Assembly: GCF_032452875.1 (NCBI RefSeq)
Contig: NC_083890.1
Coordinates: 47,192,483 to 47,256,482 of the forward strand
Reading direction: 5' to 3'
Length of the DNA: 64,000 nt
Origin: Bos javanicus
Lineage: Eukaryota > Chordata > Mammalia > Artiodactyla > Bovidae
In this document: positions 11,187 to 22,995 of the stretch, piece by piece
Numbering within the stretch: position 1 is the stretch's first letter
Layout of the letters: each line of letters opens with the position of its first letter
Notes under the pieces: generated by a model
The model's input: the letters and a program-made list of their open reading frames with translations, nothing else
Database searches by the model: none
Told to the model about the DNA's origin: nothing
Translations under genes and position numbers: made by a program

Positions 11187-11924
11187 AGCACATACACATC
11201 CTTTATTCTCTGATGATAAACATGGTGTCACTCCCTCTTGGGAGGTCAGAGCACAGTTGCTGGTCCGGTAGGGGACTCAGGGGCTCCTTCGACTCCAGCA
11301 GGGGTGCCTAGCTATAGTGAATATGGATGAACCTTCATTTCTAACCGGACACATCTTCCTCTAGTCCTCAGTGTCCCGGGTTTAGAACAACACCCCACTC
11401 CTCTGCCTCTTACTCCTCCACCACCCCAGGGACTCAGTAAGAGGGACTGGCTTCTCCAGAGTTATTTGTAGATAAAGTAGAATCCAGAGTCACACGCACT
11501 CCCAGACACCAGCAGATTGTACCTTTTGATTGAGGGCCATTCAGAGCACTGAACCATAATACTGAGAGCACAGACCCGCAGAAGGTTCCTTGGCTTGAAC
11601 TCTGACTAGGATTGTTCATCCTCACTGCCTCAGTTTCCCTCTTAGTGAGAACCTTCTTCTTCGTCTTGTCTCATTTTAAATGATTTTCTTATATCTTTAA
11701 AATAATAGTAGCATTATTTCTATGTTGCTTAATAACTTCTTTTAAAAATTCATATATTTATTATTACCCCTTTATTTAAGAAAAACTGTTCTGAAAGAGC
11801 CTGGTCTAGTCAGCATTTTTCCTACTGAGTATCACCAAGTTATGCTTTTGAAAATAATGATAATTGAGGAATTTCAAATATCTTCTGCAACATCCAATTT
11901 TCCTATATATTCAGTTCAGTTTTA
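11187..11924. other. Unassigned spacer with a possible MIR
   Basis: Mostly unrecognised. Around 11555-11660 the order GAGCACAGACC, GGCTTGAACTCTGACT, CTGCCTCAGTTTCCC resembles a sense MIR, weakly. An AT-rich segment follows to 11800. Confidence 0.4.
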
Positions 11925-11933
11925 CATTGAGTT

Positions 11934-12157
11934 CAATTCAGTTCAGTTCAGTTGCTCAGCCGTGTCCGACTCTTTGTGACCCCATGAATCGCAGCACGCC
12001 AGGCCTCCCTGTCCATCACCATCTCCTGGAGTTCACTCAAACTCACGTCCATCAAGTCGGTGATGCCATCCAGCCATCTCATCCTCTGTCATCCCCTTTT
12101 CCTCCTGCCCCCAATCCCTCCCAGCATCAGAGTCTTTTCCAATGAGTCAGCTCTTTG
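11934..12157 (-). mobile_element. BovB 3' end, antisense, with target-site duplication
   Basis: Short 5'-truncated BovB: the AGTTCAGTTCAGTTCAGTTG tail lies at the left and the ORF2 C-terminal coding end to the right. CATTGAGTT is present at both flanks (11925-11933 and 12158-12166), a 9-bp duplication that fixes this as one insertion of about 224 bp. Confidence 0.93.
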
Positions 12158-12166
12158 CATTGAGTT

Positions 12167-12639
12167 ATTACGTGCTAATTCTTTGAAAGTTGGAAACCAT
12201 AGAGGCTCCATGTAGTAAAGCTCTTATTAAATAGAATTTTGGATTTGGTAGATCTTTCTATATTCCTATTACTATTATTCCCATGCTGTCTTAATAGTAA
12301 CAATAATAATAAATATGATGGCTGACTTGTATGGAATTCTTAACAAGACCCTAAGCTTCCTCTCACATTTCTTTCACCATATGCTGTGATGGTTACTATT
12401 TTTAAATTATCTTTCACAGAAGACAAAAGTCCTGCAGCAGTTAAGCAATTCAATAGTTTAAGTTATTGTTCAGCAAACATTTTCAGCATCCCACCTCTGA
12501 ATGGACGGACTGTCCTTCCTCTGCACTTTGAAGTCAAATAGTCTCAGAACTTGCTTTGCAACAGAGAAAGCTAGGCTTGGAATATGCTGTCACCAGGAAG
12601 GCAGTCCTCTTGAGTATCTGCCGTTCCAACAGAGCAGAA
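12167..12639. other. Unassigned spacer
   Basis: AT-rich with a short AATAATAATAA run near 12303. No gene or named repeat. Confidence 0.5.
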
Positions 12640-12860
12640 CTCAAACCCAGGCACATGTCTGTGTATTTCACACTTAACTATGCACCATTGAGACAATGCA
12701 TTCACAGTACTTTAGCTACATCAATTCATTCAAGCCTCACAACAACCCCATAATACAGACAAGCAAAGAGACCTAGTAGGTTGAATAACTCATCAGTTTA
12801 TATAATTATTTAGGGTGGAGTTGGACTTTGTCCCAGAGCGTCTGGCTCCAAAGTACACCC
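12640..12860 (-). repeat. MIR SINE, antisense
   Basis: Contains the antisense MIR signature TTCAAGCCTCACAACAACCC followed by a CCATAATACAGACAAGCAAA segment, a GTTGAATAACTCA segment and TCTGGCTCCAAAGTACACCC. Confidence 0.6.
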
Positions 12861-12984
12861 AGGAACCACTGTTGCTGCCTTTAGCTCGTTTTCTCTATAA
12901 ACAAACAGGCCTTTGTAAGAAAACTGAGTTCCTTTAAAAACAGGATCGGTTTATTGAGTTCAAGGCTGAATCTGATCCTTCATA

Positions 12985-13110
12985 GGTGCATGTCACTCTA
13001 AACATCTGCTTTCTCCTCAGTAAAATGGTGATGGTACAGAGCACTGAGGGAGGTTTAGAAAAATAATTAAGACAGTGCAAAAAAATGTCTAGCACATACA
13101 AAATATCTTA
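12985..13110 (+). repeat. MIR SINE 3' part
   Basis: TTTCTCCTCAGTAAAATGGTGA followed by GGAGGTTTAGAAAAATAATTAAG and TGTCTAGCACATAC matches the MIR 3' half in order. Confidence 0.55.
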
Positions 13111-14934
13111 ACTATTATTTTTGTATTGATGTAATTTACCAGCATAAAATCCTCACGCAGAGACCTGATTATGCTACAAGGCAAATTCTCCTCTCTCCCA
13201 AATGAAGGAAGTGGGTATCATTTTGTACTCCAGCCTGAGATTTATAAAAGGGCTTAACTCTGTTAGGAACCACTGAGAAATCTGATTGTGATTTTCCACT
13301 CTTCCTTTGACTGAGTTGGCTCCCTCGGCCCTGTTATCTCTGCTTTCAGCAACCCATTAAAGACCAGCCAGTGCATCTCAAAGTTCTCTGACTCATCAAT
13401 GAGCTTGTTGCCATGGCAGGCTAACACGAGGTGCCACTGATGATGACTTGATTTCCTCTCGCATCTGAAGTGGAAAGGGAGAAGACAGACTAAATGAAAT
13501 CCCATCCATCTTAATGAAATACAATTATATTCTCCTTATTAATCATTTAAGAATCAATATGTCTCTTCTTGGTGAACCTCCCCAGAATTTGTCATTCCAT
13601 GCCAGGCCTCAATACATCTTGTCTTGTAGTGATTTTTATAAGTTCAGTCACCTGTGTCCCAGGGTAAATAACCATGTTTTCTTGTACCGCAGGGAGAGGG
13701 AGAGCAGCCGTGACAGCGTGGAGGATCGCAGAAGCCCCTCTGAATGTTAAGCAGTAGCTGAATATTGCCTCCGAGTGCATAATGTAAAATGCACCTTGCT
13801 TATTTTTAAGTAGCATGAAGGGAAATGGATTACCTTGGAATCCTTATTCCAGCACCATCAAGTGGGGAAAACTCTTGGGTATTCTTGCCTATTGAATGCT
13901 ATCATCCCGCATAGGCTAATCAACCATAGTATGTGTATATATGTGGCTATATAGATACATAGTTGGATCTAGAGATTGAGAGATATAGAAAAATGAGAAA
14001 GAATTCCTAAAATGCAATGTACAGTCTGTCTCACTCTACATATACTGCATCAATTTAGCATTTTACTTTATAGTATTCACCTGTAAAAAATTGCTATTGT
14101 TTCTACCTTCAGAATGTGAGCTGAGAAGCTAGAATTGAACTTCCTGCATTCTGTAGCTACCTAACAGCTCTTGTTTAATTAATGAGAACCAAGGAAAAAA
14201 GAGAAATGGAAAAAAATATATAAAAAGAAGTGAAGACAGAATTCAGGTAGGCATGAAAGAGACGCAAATGAAGAGAAATAGATTATTTTAAAGATTAATT
14301 TGGTTGCATAGTGAGAAATAAGTGGTTTTGTTTCAACAGGGGATTTTTGCTATTCATGCTTATTTCAAGTATTCCTGAAACTTCCTTAATGAGGAATTGT
14401 AGAATTGGCAGAAAAGTTGAGTATCTGAGTTTATATGTATGTGAAGAGGTTAACAGGGCTTGGATAGCTTTCACACTTAGGTGCCTACAATCTACAGATC
14501 TAGTTTTATCTACACCTTTATAGCAATGCACTAGTCTTAACAGGACTAAGTTCCTTTTATGATTAAAAAAATACAGTAAAATCATCTCTTCTGTTTTTAA
14601 ACTTGGAGCTTTCCATGAATAAGAAAGATCGGAAAATAAACATGTCGCTAAGAAGCACCCTTTTGTGCGGCTGAGCACAATTGCCCTCCTTGAACAAGTA
14701 AGTGCGGCTACTGAAGAGTGAAGCCAGCACGCCCGAAGTCAATCAACTTCGAAGTCAGTGATTTCCAAAAGCAGCTGAAAAATCCAAAAGGATTGGTGCC
14801 GCTGGTTCAGCTGCAGCCACTGCTCTAGGAGGTGACGTTATAGGTCCCACACACCGGTGACTCTGAGCATCTGTGTAAGGCTGGCCACCCTTTCTCCTCC
14901 AACGGTCCCTGTTCCAATAGCATCAAAACTGGGC
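13111..14934. other. Unassigned stretch
   Basis: About 1.8 kb without a recognised repeat or gene. ORFs of 70-127 codons on both strands overlap and have no recognisable domain. Confidence 0.5.
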
Positions 14935-14936
14935 AC

Positions 14937-16057
14937 AGTTCAGTTCAGTCCAGTCCCTCAGTCGTGTCTGACTCTTTATGACCCCAAGGACGGCAGCACG
15001 CCAGGTTTACTGTCCAGCACCAACTCCCGTAGCTTACTCTACTTGTGTCCATCGAGTCGGTGATGCCATCCAACCATCTCATCCTCTGTCATCCCCTTCT
15101 CCTTCTGCCTTCAATCTTTCCCACCCTCAGGGTCTTTTCCAATATGTCAGTTCTTTGCATCAGGTGGCCAAAGTGCTGGAGTTTCAGCTTCAGCACCAGT
15201 CCTTCCAGTGAATATTCAGGACTGATTTCCTCTAGGATGGACTGGTTGGATCTCCTTGCTGTCCAAGGGACTCTCAAGAGTCTTCTCCAACACCACAGTT
15301 CAAAAGCAGCAATTCTTCAGTGCTCAGTTTTCTTTATAGTCCAACTCTCACATCCATCCATGACTACTGGAAAAACCATAGCCTTGACTAAATGGACCTT
15401 TGTTGGCAAATTAATGTCTCTCCTTTTTAATATGCTGTCTAGGTTGGTCATAGCTTTTCTTCCAAGGAGCAAGTGTCTTTTAATTTCATGGCTGCAGTCA
15501 CAATCTTCAGTGATTTTGGAGCCCCCCAAAATAAAGTCTGACACTGTTTCCACTGTTTCCCCATCTACTTGCCATGAAGTGATGGGACTGGATACCATGA
15601 TCTTAGTTTTTAAATATTGAGTTTTTAAGCCAACTTTTTCACTCCCATCAGGAGGCTCTTTAGTTCTTCTTTGCTTTCTGCCATAAAGGTGGTATCATCT
15701 GCATATCTGAGGTTACTGATATTTCTCCCAGCAATCTTGATTCCACCTTGTGCTTCATCCAGCCCAGCATTCCTCATGATGTACTCTGCATATAAGTTAA
15801 TTAATCAGGGTGACAATATATAGCCTTGACGTACTCCTTTCCTGATTTGGAACCAGTCTGTTGTTCCATGTCCAGTTCTAACTGTTGCTTCTTGATCTGT
15901 ATACAGATACCTCAGGAGGCTGGTCAGGTGGTCTGGCAGTCCCATCTCTTAAAGAATTTTCCAATTTGCTGTGATCCACACAGTCAAAGACTTTGACGTA
16001 GTTAATAAAGCAGAAATAGATGTTTTTCCGGAACTCTCTTGCTTTTTTGATGATCTA
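14937..16057 (-). mobile_element. BovB LINE, antisense, 5'-truncated
   Basis: The CAGTTCAGTTCAGTCCAGTC tail is at the left. Minus-strand reading gives the BovB C-terminal region, the YADD motif (15694-15705) and the LVNYVKVFDCVDHSKLEN-like palm segment near 15990. It stops at a GATGATCT segment; the adjoining part of BovB is found at 17323-17472 in the same orientation. Stops and small indels break the frame. Confidence 0.93.
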
Positions 16058-16667
16058 TTCACACATTGGCCCTAAACCAGACACCCCATTAAGGTCTGGA
16101 GAATTAATTAAGTCATGTGATTGGTCCTTTAGTGTTCCAGATCAAGGGTGAAATCCAAGAAACATGTGATCAAAACAACACAAGGCCTTTGGCCTTCTGA
16201 TCACCTGCTGAGCCACATTCCCCCTTATCTACAAATCCAGGGGCTTCCTCCTTCTCTGGTTTCCCAACCACAGCTCCTAACCTTGAAGACTCTCCTCCTC
16301 CACAGCTCTCTCTGAAACCCATGTGTATCACAGGAAATCCAGGGTCACCTAGCTGGGTATGAAGAACAAACGTCATTTGCACAAAAGAAAGCTGATGAAC
16401 CAAAGACGAAAAGGCCTTGGAATCGGCATCTGAAACGTGTGCTCCTGCCCATATTTTTAATGGATCCTCAGCTCTCTTCCCGGAAGCTTCCCTGGGTTTC
16501 TTTGAACAAAAAAGATACCGCAAACCCAAGTTCACCATGGCCTTCCTATGGACAATCTAGAGAAATCTTTGCAAAAGAGACTTGGAAGAAGTTAAAAAGG
16601 GAGGCAGAATTGTCTTAGGATTTAGTGATTCCAAGAACATGTTTGGAATAACCCTGGATTCCAGTGG
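16058..16667. other. Unassigned insert between BovB pieces
   Basis: No repeat recognised. A 122-codon minus-strand ORF (16170-16538) has no family resemblance and is probably chance. This stretch forms the left part of the 1.27-kb interruption between two collinear BovB pieces. Confidence 0.45.
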
Positions 16668-16874
16668 GCCTCCCCTAATGACTTATATGGTAAAGAATCT
16701 GCCTTCAATGCAGGAGACCTGGGTTCAGTTCCTGGGTTGGGAAGATGCCCTGGAGAAGGAAATGGCAACCTACTCTAGTGTTCTTGCCTGGAGAAGCCCA
16801 TGGGCAGAAGAGCCCGATGGGCTATAGTCCATGGGGTCGCAGACAATGGGACATGACTGAACGACTAACACTTT
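16668..16874 (+). mobile_element. Bov-tA SINE with target-site duplication
   Basis: Sense copy from a degraded GGCCTCCCCTAATGACTTAT start to GACATGACTGAACGACTAAC. CTGGATTCCAGTGG (16654-16667) and CTGGATTCCAATGG (16875-16888) flank it, a 14-bp duplication with one mismatch. Confidence 0.94.
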
Positions 16875-16987
16875 CTGGATTCCAATGGAGTTTACGGTGA
16901 ATTCTCGCAAATATAGACAGTTGAATAAAATGCTATCAATAGAGAGTGAAACGCAAAGTTATCAATAAATAAAATTACATTTTTACA

Positions 16988-17082
16988 AAATACATATTTA
17001 TTATTTTATTTGAAGTATAGCTACTATACAATATTATATAACATAGGTGTGTAATATAGTGATTCAAAACTTTTAAAGGTTG
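16988..17082 (-). mobile_element. L1 3' UTR fragment, antisense
   Basis: TTTATTTGAAGTATAGCTAC, then ATATAGTGATTCAAAACTTTTAAAGGTT follows the antisense 3' end of L1MA/MB-type elements in order. Short and diverged. Confidence 0.5.
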
Positions 17083-17092
17083 TATTCCATGT

Positions 17093-17314
17093 ATGCACGC
17101 ATACATGTGTGCTGAGCCACTCAGTCATGTCTGATCCTTTGCAACCCCGTAGACTGAAGCCTGCCAGGCTCCTGTGTCCATGGGAGTCTCCAGGCAAGAA
17201 TACTGGAGTGGGTTGCATTTTCTCCTCCAGGGGGTCTTCCCGACCCAGGGATTGAAATCACATCTCCTGCATTGGCAGGTGGATTCTTTACCACTGATCC
17301 ATCTAGGAAGCCCA
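17093..17314 (-). mobile_element. Bov-tA SINE
   Basis: Antisense copy from GTGCTGAGCCACTCAGTCAT to CATCTAGGAAGCCC. Flanks share TATTCCATGT / TACTCCATGT (17083-17092, 17315-17324), consistent with a target-site duplication that touches the BovB piece beginning at 17323. Confidence 0.92.
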
Positions 17315-17322
17315 TACTCCAT

Positions 17323-17472
17323 GTTTTTCTGGAACTCTCTTGCTTTTTCGATGATCCAGTAATGTTGGCAATTTGATCTCTGGTTCCTCTGCCTTTTCTA
17401 AATCCAGCTTGAACATCTGGAAGTTCACGGTTCATGTACTGTTGAAGTCTGGCTTGGAGAATTTTGAGCATT
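17323..17472 (-). mobile_element. BovB internal fragment, antisense
   Basis: Minus-strand reading gives the segment MLKILQARLQQYMNRELPDV followed by FRKGRGTRDQIANI, the BovB region just upstream of the copy ending at 16057. Its first 36 bases repeat the last 36 bases of that copy. Confidence 0.88.
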
Positions 17473-17674
17473 AAATACTCCCTATGTTATTCTCTTCAGT
17501 GGTGAATTTATCCTGCCATCCATCACATAAGAATCCCTCAACATGTAATGAGAAAAGACGGTACCACTGTCCGGAGAATATCTTGCTTAGGAGGAAGGAT
17601 CTTCCACACATGTCCTCCTACTTAGCCTGTAAGGAAATCCTTTCATGGCTGTTGTCTTTGTGGTGGTGATTAGC

Positions 17675-17790
17675 TTGAGTTCTCCCAGCAGTTCTAGAAG
17701 GTCAGAGACTGTGCTTTATCTCTTAACCCCCAGCATATAACTTGCCACCTGGTTAATAGCAGATGCTATTATGTTAATAAACAAATATAC
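17675..17790 (+). repeat. L2 LINE 3' end
   Basis: Sense L2 3' order: GGTCAGAGACTGTGCTTTAT, CTTAACCCCCAGCATATAAC, CACCTGGTTAATAGCAGATG, then a degraded AATAAACAAATA end. Confidence 0.6.
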
Positions 17791-17925
17791 AACAACGCAC
17801 TCCATGTAAGGCAGTAACTAGTATATTCTCCTTTTGTAATCGATACAATCTGTGCAGAGTGGGTATATGTTCTAAAGCGAGGCATCCCAAACATTCCTTT
17901 TATTTCATTTTAAATATAGACAAAG

Positions 17926-18146
17926 AGTTATGTATACTTGTACTTCCATCGCATCCAACTCTTTGTGACCCCATGAACTATAGCCCACCAGGCTCCGCTG
18001 TCTATAGGATCTCCCAGGCAAGAACACTGGAGTGGTTGCCGTTTTCTCCTCCGGGGCATCTCCCCGACCCAGGGAGTGAACCTGAGCCTCCCATGTCTCC
18101 TGCATCGGCAGGTGGGTTCTTTACCACTGCGCCACCTGGGAAGCCC
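17926..18146 (-). mobile_element. Bov-tA SINE with target-site duplication
   Basis: Antisense copy ending at GCGCCACCTGGGAAGCCC. AGACAAAG occurs at 17918-17925 and 18147-18154. Confidence 0.93.
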
Positions 18147-18154
18147 AGACAAAG

Positions 18155-20439
18155 TCCTGGTCATGACGTGTTAAGACAAATCTGGATCATCATTCTCAGT
18201 GGAAAAAAAAAAGGTAGTGGTGCTCCTAAACGCCAGCATCCACAGAAAATCCAAAGGATCTCTTCCTTCTCCGTAATAGCCAATCTTTGAACCCCTTTAT
18301 TTGCAGCATTCTAAGACCACAGCAGGGATCACTTCCCCTCCTATGTGGTACCTGCCACTGCAGCTAAAGAGCGTGGGTTTACTCTACGAACAAACGTGGC
18401 GCTGTTTTCTGATTGTCCTCAACACGGGTTTACAATTGCGAACAGTTTAATGTGTTCAAACAGTTCCTCGTTCGCCCGCAGCCCCCTCTCCTCTCATGTT
18501 TCAGTTCGCATGCGAGTCTTCTTAATCCAGAGCTCCAAAATCAAGACTGGTGGGGAGAAAATCCAATTGTTTGGGGTCAAAATAAAGACGTTTTTAAAAT
18601 GCCAAAGAAAGCGAGCAGGGCTCTTCTCCTTTGATGTTAATACCACGCCTTTTGTAGTTTTCCTGTTTGCTTGTTTTCATCTTCTACTGTCAACAGGGCA
18701 CCAGATTTTATAGGCGGCCTAACAGGGAGCAGATGTTGATTAAAAGAGATGTGGTTTTGAGTGTGACATTAAAAAAATATCATTCTCTCTTGTCTAAATG
18801 CTGTAGTCCTAATGGGCTTAATTTTTTATTAACTGATATATAAAAGAACAATAAGCATACATTTTGTCTTAACTGAACCATACACAGCTCAATGGCAGGG
18901 CCATGAATAAGGCAAGAGAGGTTCACATTTTAATTTTTTTTTCTTTAAAAAAAAGAAGAAACATTTTCTACTTTGTGCAAGCAGCCTGTGTTTTCAGGCC
19001 AAGGCTCCTAGCATTTTCATCTGCCTTAGAGATATAACTGTTTTAACCATGGTGAAAATCATACTGAAGGCATTTTTCAGATTCATCTCTAAAGATAGTC
19101 TTAGGGTATTTCTTCTATTTTGATCAATGATGGCATACTCAGAGCAACATTTAGAGGCAATACATCTGGAGTAATTCTGACACAGATCAAAGTATAGTTG
19201 GGACCTTGAAAGAATAAAAAATTAAAAAAGAATAAATCTCCAATGACTTTATAGACACTTTCATGCAGGAATTAAGTAGAGGCTGCATTTGGCAGTTGAC
19301 CCTTCAGGTACTAGAGGCGTTTTCAACTGACTGAGCCTAGAAAATAATGCATTCCTACTTTTATTGATACAGACTTTGATGAGTAGATGAGGCGAGATAC
19401 CTGACCAGTGGTCCTGACACCAAAATCAATGGATGAGGAAGGTGAATTTTGCACACTTGGAACCAGAAACCCTGTAAGAGCCACAGCGACGTGCCTGTGT
19501 GATCAACACACTTGCAGTGCCTGAAACTAGACCATATGCTACACACCTAGAGATGCTCTTTTGAACTCAGACCAGGAAAGAACAGAGACATTGTTGTTTG
19601 TTGCTGTTGGTGATTTTGTTTGAAACCTGTAGGTGTTCTACCTACAGGTTTAGGATTTTCCTAGGTTAGCTTTGTCCAGGTCCCTCTACGGCCATGGGTC
19701 AGCCTTCTGGAGGCCACCGAGCACTAATAACCAGATTGACAGCACTGACCTCATCCTTTCTGTGTATCTCCAAACCACGGTATGCCTTTGTTGGACAGGA
19801 GATACCTTATGTATTTGGAAAATGAAATAACAGTTCACAAGATTGCAATTTCTCTCATTTGCCTCATCTATACTGATGAAGAAAAGGAAGGACAATAATG
19901 CAATATAAGTCTAAAAGTATTAAACTCCAATAAGGGGTACACTTGGGCACACAATCTCACATTTTAAAGTTGGCTGCAAAAGTTCTAGATCTTTCAAACA
20001 GAACAGATGGAAATATGCAGAGCAAACTCACATTTCAAAGAGCCTGCAGACTATGCAGATTTGTTTACATACACACACAAATACACACAAACACACACTT
20101 ACACACAAACACATACACAAAAATGCACACATACGCAAAACACACATACACATCTTTTTTTTCACTCAGTGGAAAAATATAAATTTTAAATTAAAATAAA
20201 TAAATTCTAAAATTTAAATTATTTTAGACATATTCTTCTCAGATTTTTTAAGCACTTTGGAGATAATTATACTCATTGTATTTTTGGTTTTCAGTTATTA
20301 AAAATATAACTTTTTCCTTTTAAAATAACATTGAAATAACAGAAATAAAACATAACTTTTTCTGTATATCAAACTCTATGAAAAAATACAAAAACACCAC
20401 TACAAATATTCTCTTGCCATTAGTGTGGCATGATTACAA
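18155..20439. other. Unassigned stretch with a CA-rich tract
   Basis: About 2.3 kb with no recognised repeat apart from simple sequence. A palindromic patch AACCTGTAGGTG...CTACCTACAGGTT lies at 19623-19650. No ORF has a recognisable domain. Confidence 0.5.
20069..20152. repeat. Degenerate (CA)n tract
   Basis: CA-rich simple repeat with AAATA, CTTA and ACATA interruptions, followed by a T-run and AT-rich sequence. Confidence 0.9.
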
Positions 20440-21395
20440 TTATAAGAGACCAAGAAAATGAGACTAGTCACAGACTGGGAGAAAATACTCGCAAAAGATG
20501 TATGTGTCTGGTAGAAGACTTATCCAAAATATGGCACTTTAGGAGACAGCTTGGCAGTTTCTTACAACATTAAATATACCCTTAGCATACAATCTGCCAA
20601 TCACACTTGATGGCATTTACCAAAAGGAGTTGGAAACCTCTGACCACAAAACCTTACATATAGATGTTTCTAGCAGCTTTATTCATAATTGCCAAAACTC
20701 AGAAGCAACAGAGATGTCCTTTAGTAGATGAATAGATAAACCATGGTTCATCCAAACAAAGGAATATTATCCAACACTGCAAAGAAGTGAGCTATCAATC
20801 CATGAAAAAATATCGGGGAAGTGTAAATGTCTATTACTAAGTGAAAGGCGCATATCCGAAAAGGCTGCATAGTAGATGACTTCAACGATACGATACTTTA
20901 GAAAAGGTAAGACTATAGAGACAGTAAAAACAGCAGTGGTTGCCAGGGGTTGGAGGAAGGAGGAATGGTGGGGCAGGGCCCAGATAATTCTTAAGACAGT
21001 TAAACTATTCTCTATAATACTGTAAGGGTGGGTGGATGTCACTACATGTTGGTCAAAATCCATAGAATGTATGACACCAATGGGCTACAGTCCAGGCGGT
21101 CGCTAAGCGTCAGACATGACTAAGCAACTAGCACTTTCACTTACACTTTCATGACACCTGAACCCCAACACAGGCTATGGACTTTGGCTGATAATGACAT
21201 ATCAATGAAGGTTCTTTGATTACAACACATGTGGCTCTGCTGTGAGATTTTGACGGTGGCCGGGGGCGGGGAGGGGACATGTGTTTGTATGTGTGTGTGT
21301 GAGTTGGGAGTATAGGAACTCGATGTACTTTCCACTCAATTTTTCTATGAACCTAAAACTGCTCCTAAATTAAAGTGTGCTAAAAAAAATTTTAG
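20440..21395 (+). mobile_element. L1M-type LINE 3' end
   Basis: Sense L1 3' region: AAAGGAGTTGGAAACCTCTG, GCAGCTTTATTCATAATTGC, CAACAGAGATGTCCTTTAGT, GGAATATTATCCAACACTG, TGGTTGCCAGGGGTTGGAGG and a final CTGCTCCTAAATTAAAGTGT before an A-run. Interrupted at 21079-21150 by a short SINE fragment. Confidence 0.75.
21079..21150 (+). mobile_element. Bov-A2 fragment with target-site duplication
   Basis: A 72-bp 5'-truncated tail from GGGCTACAGTCCAGGCGGTC to CACTTTCACTTACACTTTC. ATGACACC is present at 21071-21078 and 21151-21158, so this was a discrete truncated insertion into the L1. Confidence 0.88.
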
Positions 21396-22286
21396 GGGAA
21401 ACAATGCACAGATGATGGTATGTGGCTACAGCAGTCTGTCATTTCAGTTTTGAGCCAATGTTTGCATTTTATTTTGTGGCATCCTAAATCAAATTATTAC
21501 TTACATTTTCTAATGTGCAATAACTGATTTCATGCACTTGTGAAAGTTCAGGAAAATCATTTCTCTATACAGTCATAAAATGTTTTCCTTCTTTATGATC
21601 AGCCTAATTAGGAATGCTGACTATCCAGAAGAAATGGTAGCAATTTTGAATAAATGGGAAAATACTGCTATGTTATCTAATATACAAGAGTAACAGTATC
21701 CTGAAATTTTCATCAGTCCTTTAACCAAACCTTTATAGATGTAGATAAAATCATATCTACTGTTGCCAGAAACTACAGAAAAAAGGGGATAAAAAAGGTA
21801 TCTGAGTAGAAAGATGAGTAGAAAGATACCTGAGTAGAAAGCACGTAGACTTTGGCAATTTAGAAAAGAACCTGTCTCCACGTCACAGAATACCCGGGCA
21901 TGAAGAATCTTGAGAGCAAAGTGGTGCAACAACCTTTGTGAAAAGGCTTTATTGTATCTGGGGTAGGTTTCAGGTGATTCGTGGAGCTCTAAAAATTATA
22001 GGGAGGAATTTTGTTTGCATCTGAATTTGTAATGTTTGGGAAGAAGTCCCATTGCTATTGTCAGAAATCTCAAGAGTACATGATGACCCCAAGACAGTAA
22101 GGAACTGCTGAGACTGTAGCAGCCCTGTTATTTACAGAAGCATCCCCAAACAGGCGAAATGCTTCAGTTCATCCAGTGCTTATATTGGTGTTTGAAAATT
22201 TTGTTGGCTTTTGCATAGTTCGGTTAGCTGATGAAAAGTTTAGAGAATGAAAGGAAAATTGCAGTAGCTTCTGTATTTATAGATAG
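21396..22286. other. Unassigned spacer
   Basis: No gene or named repeat. A small local duplication (GAGTAGAAAGAT units) lies at 21804-21840. Confidence 0.5.
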
Positions 22287-22510
22287 GGGTGTGTATGCTC
22301 AGTCTCTCAGTTGTGTCCAACTCTGCAACCCCATGGACTATAGCCTGCCAGGCTCCTCTGTCCATGGGGATTCTCCAGGCAAGAATATTGGAGGGGGTTG
22401 CCATTCCCTCCTCCAGAGGATTTTCCCAACCCAAGGATCAAACCTGTGTCTCCTGCAGCTCCTGCAAGAATCCAGGTGGATTCTTTACCGCTGGGCCACC
22501 TGGGAAGCCC
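22287..22510 (-). mobile_element. Bov-tA SINE
   Basis: Antisense copy from a GTGTATGCTCAGTCTCTCAG start to GGGCCACCTGGGAAGCCC. It carries a small extra CAGCTCCTGCAAGAATC insertion in the tRNA-like part near 22458. Confidence 0.93.
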
Positions 22511-22638
22511 TATTAGAGATATACACTGAGATAAATGGCACCAACCTAGTTTTTTTTAAACCAATACAACATTGCCTAGAAAATATTTTCTGTGTGAATC
22601 CATGGTGGTGTAAATATTAAATTCTCTCACACATTGCT

Positions 22639-22995
22639 ATGGAGGGAGTAATTGTGTCCCCCACAACATCATGTGTTGAAACCTAACCCCAAATATAATG
22701 GTATTAGCAGGTAGAGCCTTTGGGAGGGGATTAGGTCATAGAAGGGAGCCCTCATGAATGGGATAAGCATCCTTATAAAGGAAATTCCAGAGAGATCCCT
22801 CACCTCTTGCCAGAAGGACCTGGCAAGAGCAGCCATCTATGAAGCAGAAAGCAGGTTCTCACCAGACACCACATCTGCCGGTGTTTGATCCTGGACCTCC
22901 CCGCCTCCAGAACTGTGAGGAGGAAATTTCTATTGCTTACAAACCACCCTGGTCTACACTATTTTTGTTAAAGTGTTCGAAATGGACTAAGAAAC
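22639..22995 (+). mobile_element. MaLR-like solo LTR, copy 2
   Basis: Same repeat as at 4392: GTGTTGAAACCTAACCCCAA, ATGGTATTAGCAGGTAGAGC, GGGATTAGGTCATAGAAGG, TATAAAGG, ACCAGACACCACATCTGCCG, then CAGAACTGTGAGGAGGAAAT and a GGACTAAGAAAC end. Confidence 0.65.

Noticed and set aside
16170..16538. 122-codon minus-strand ORF in the BovB interruption
   Set aside because: No family resemblance; length is within what chance gives in moderately GC-rich sequence.
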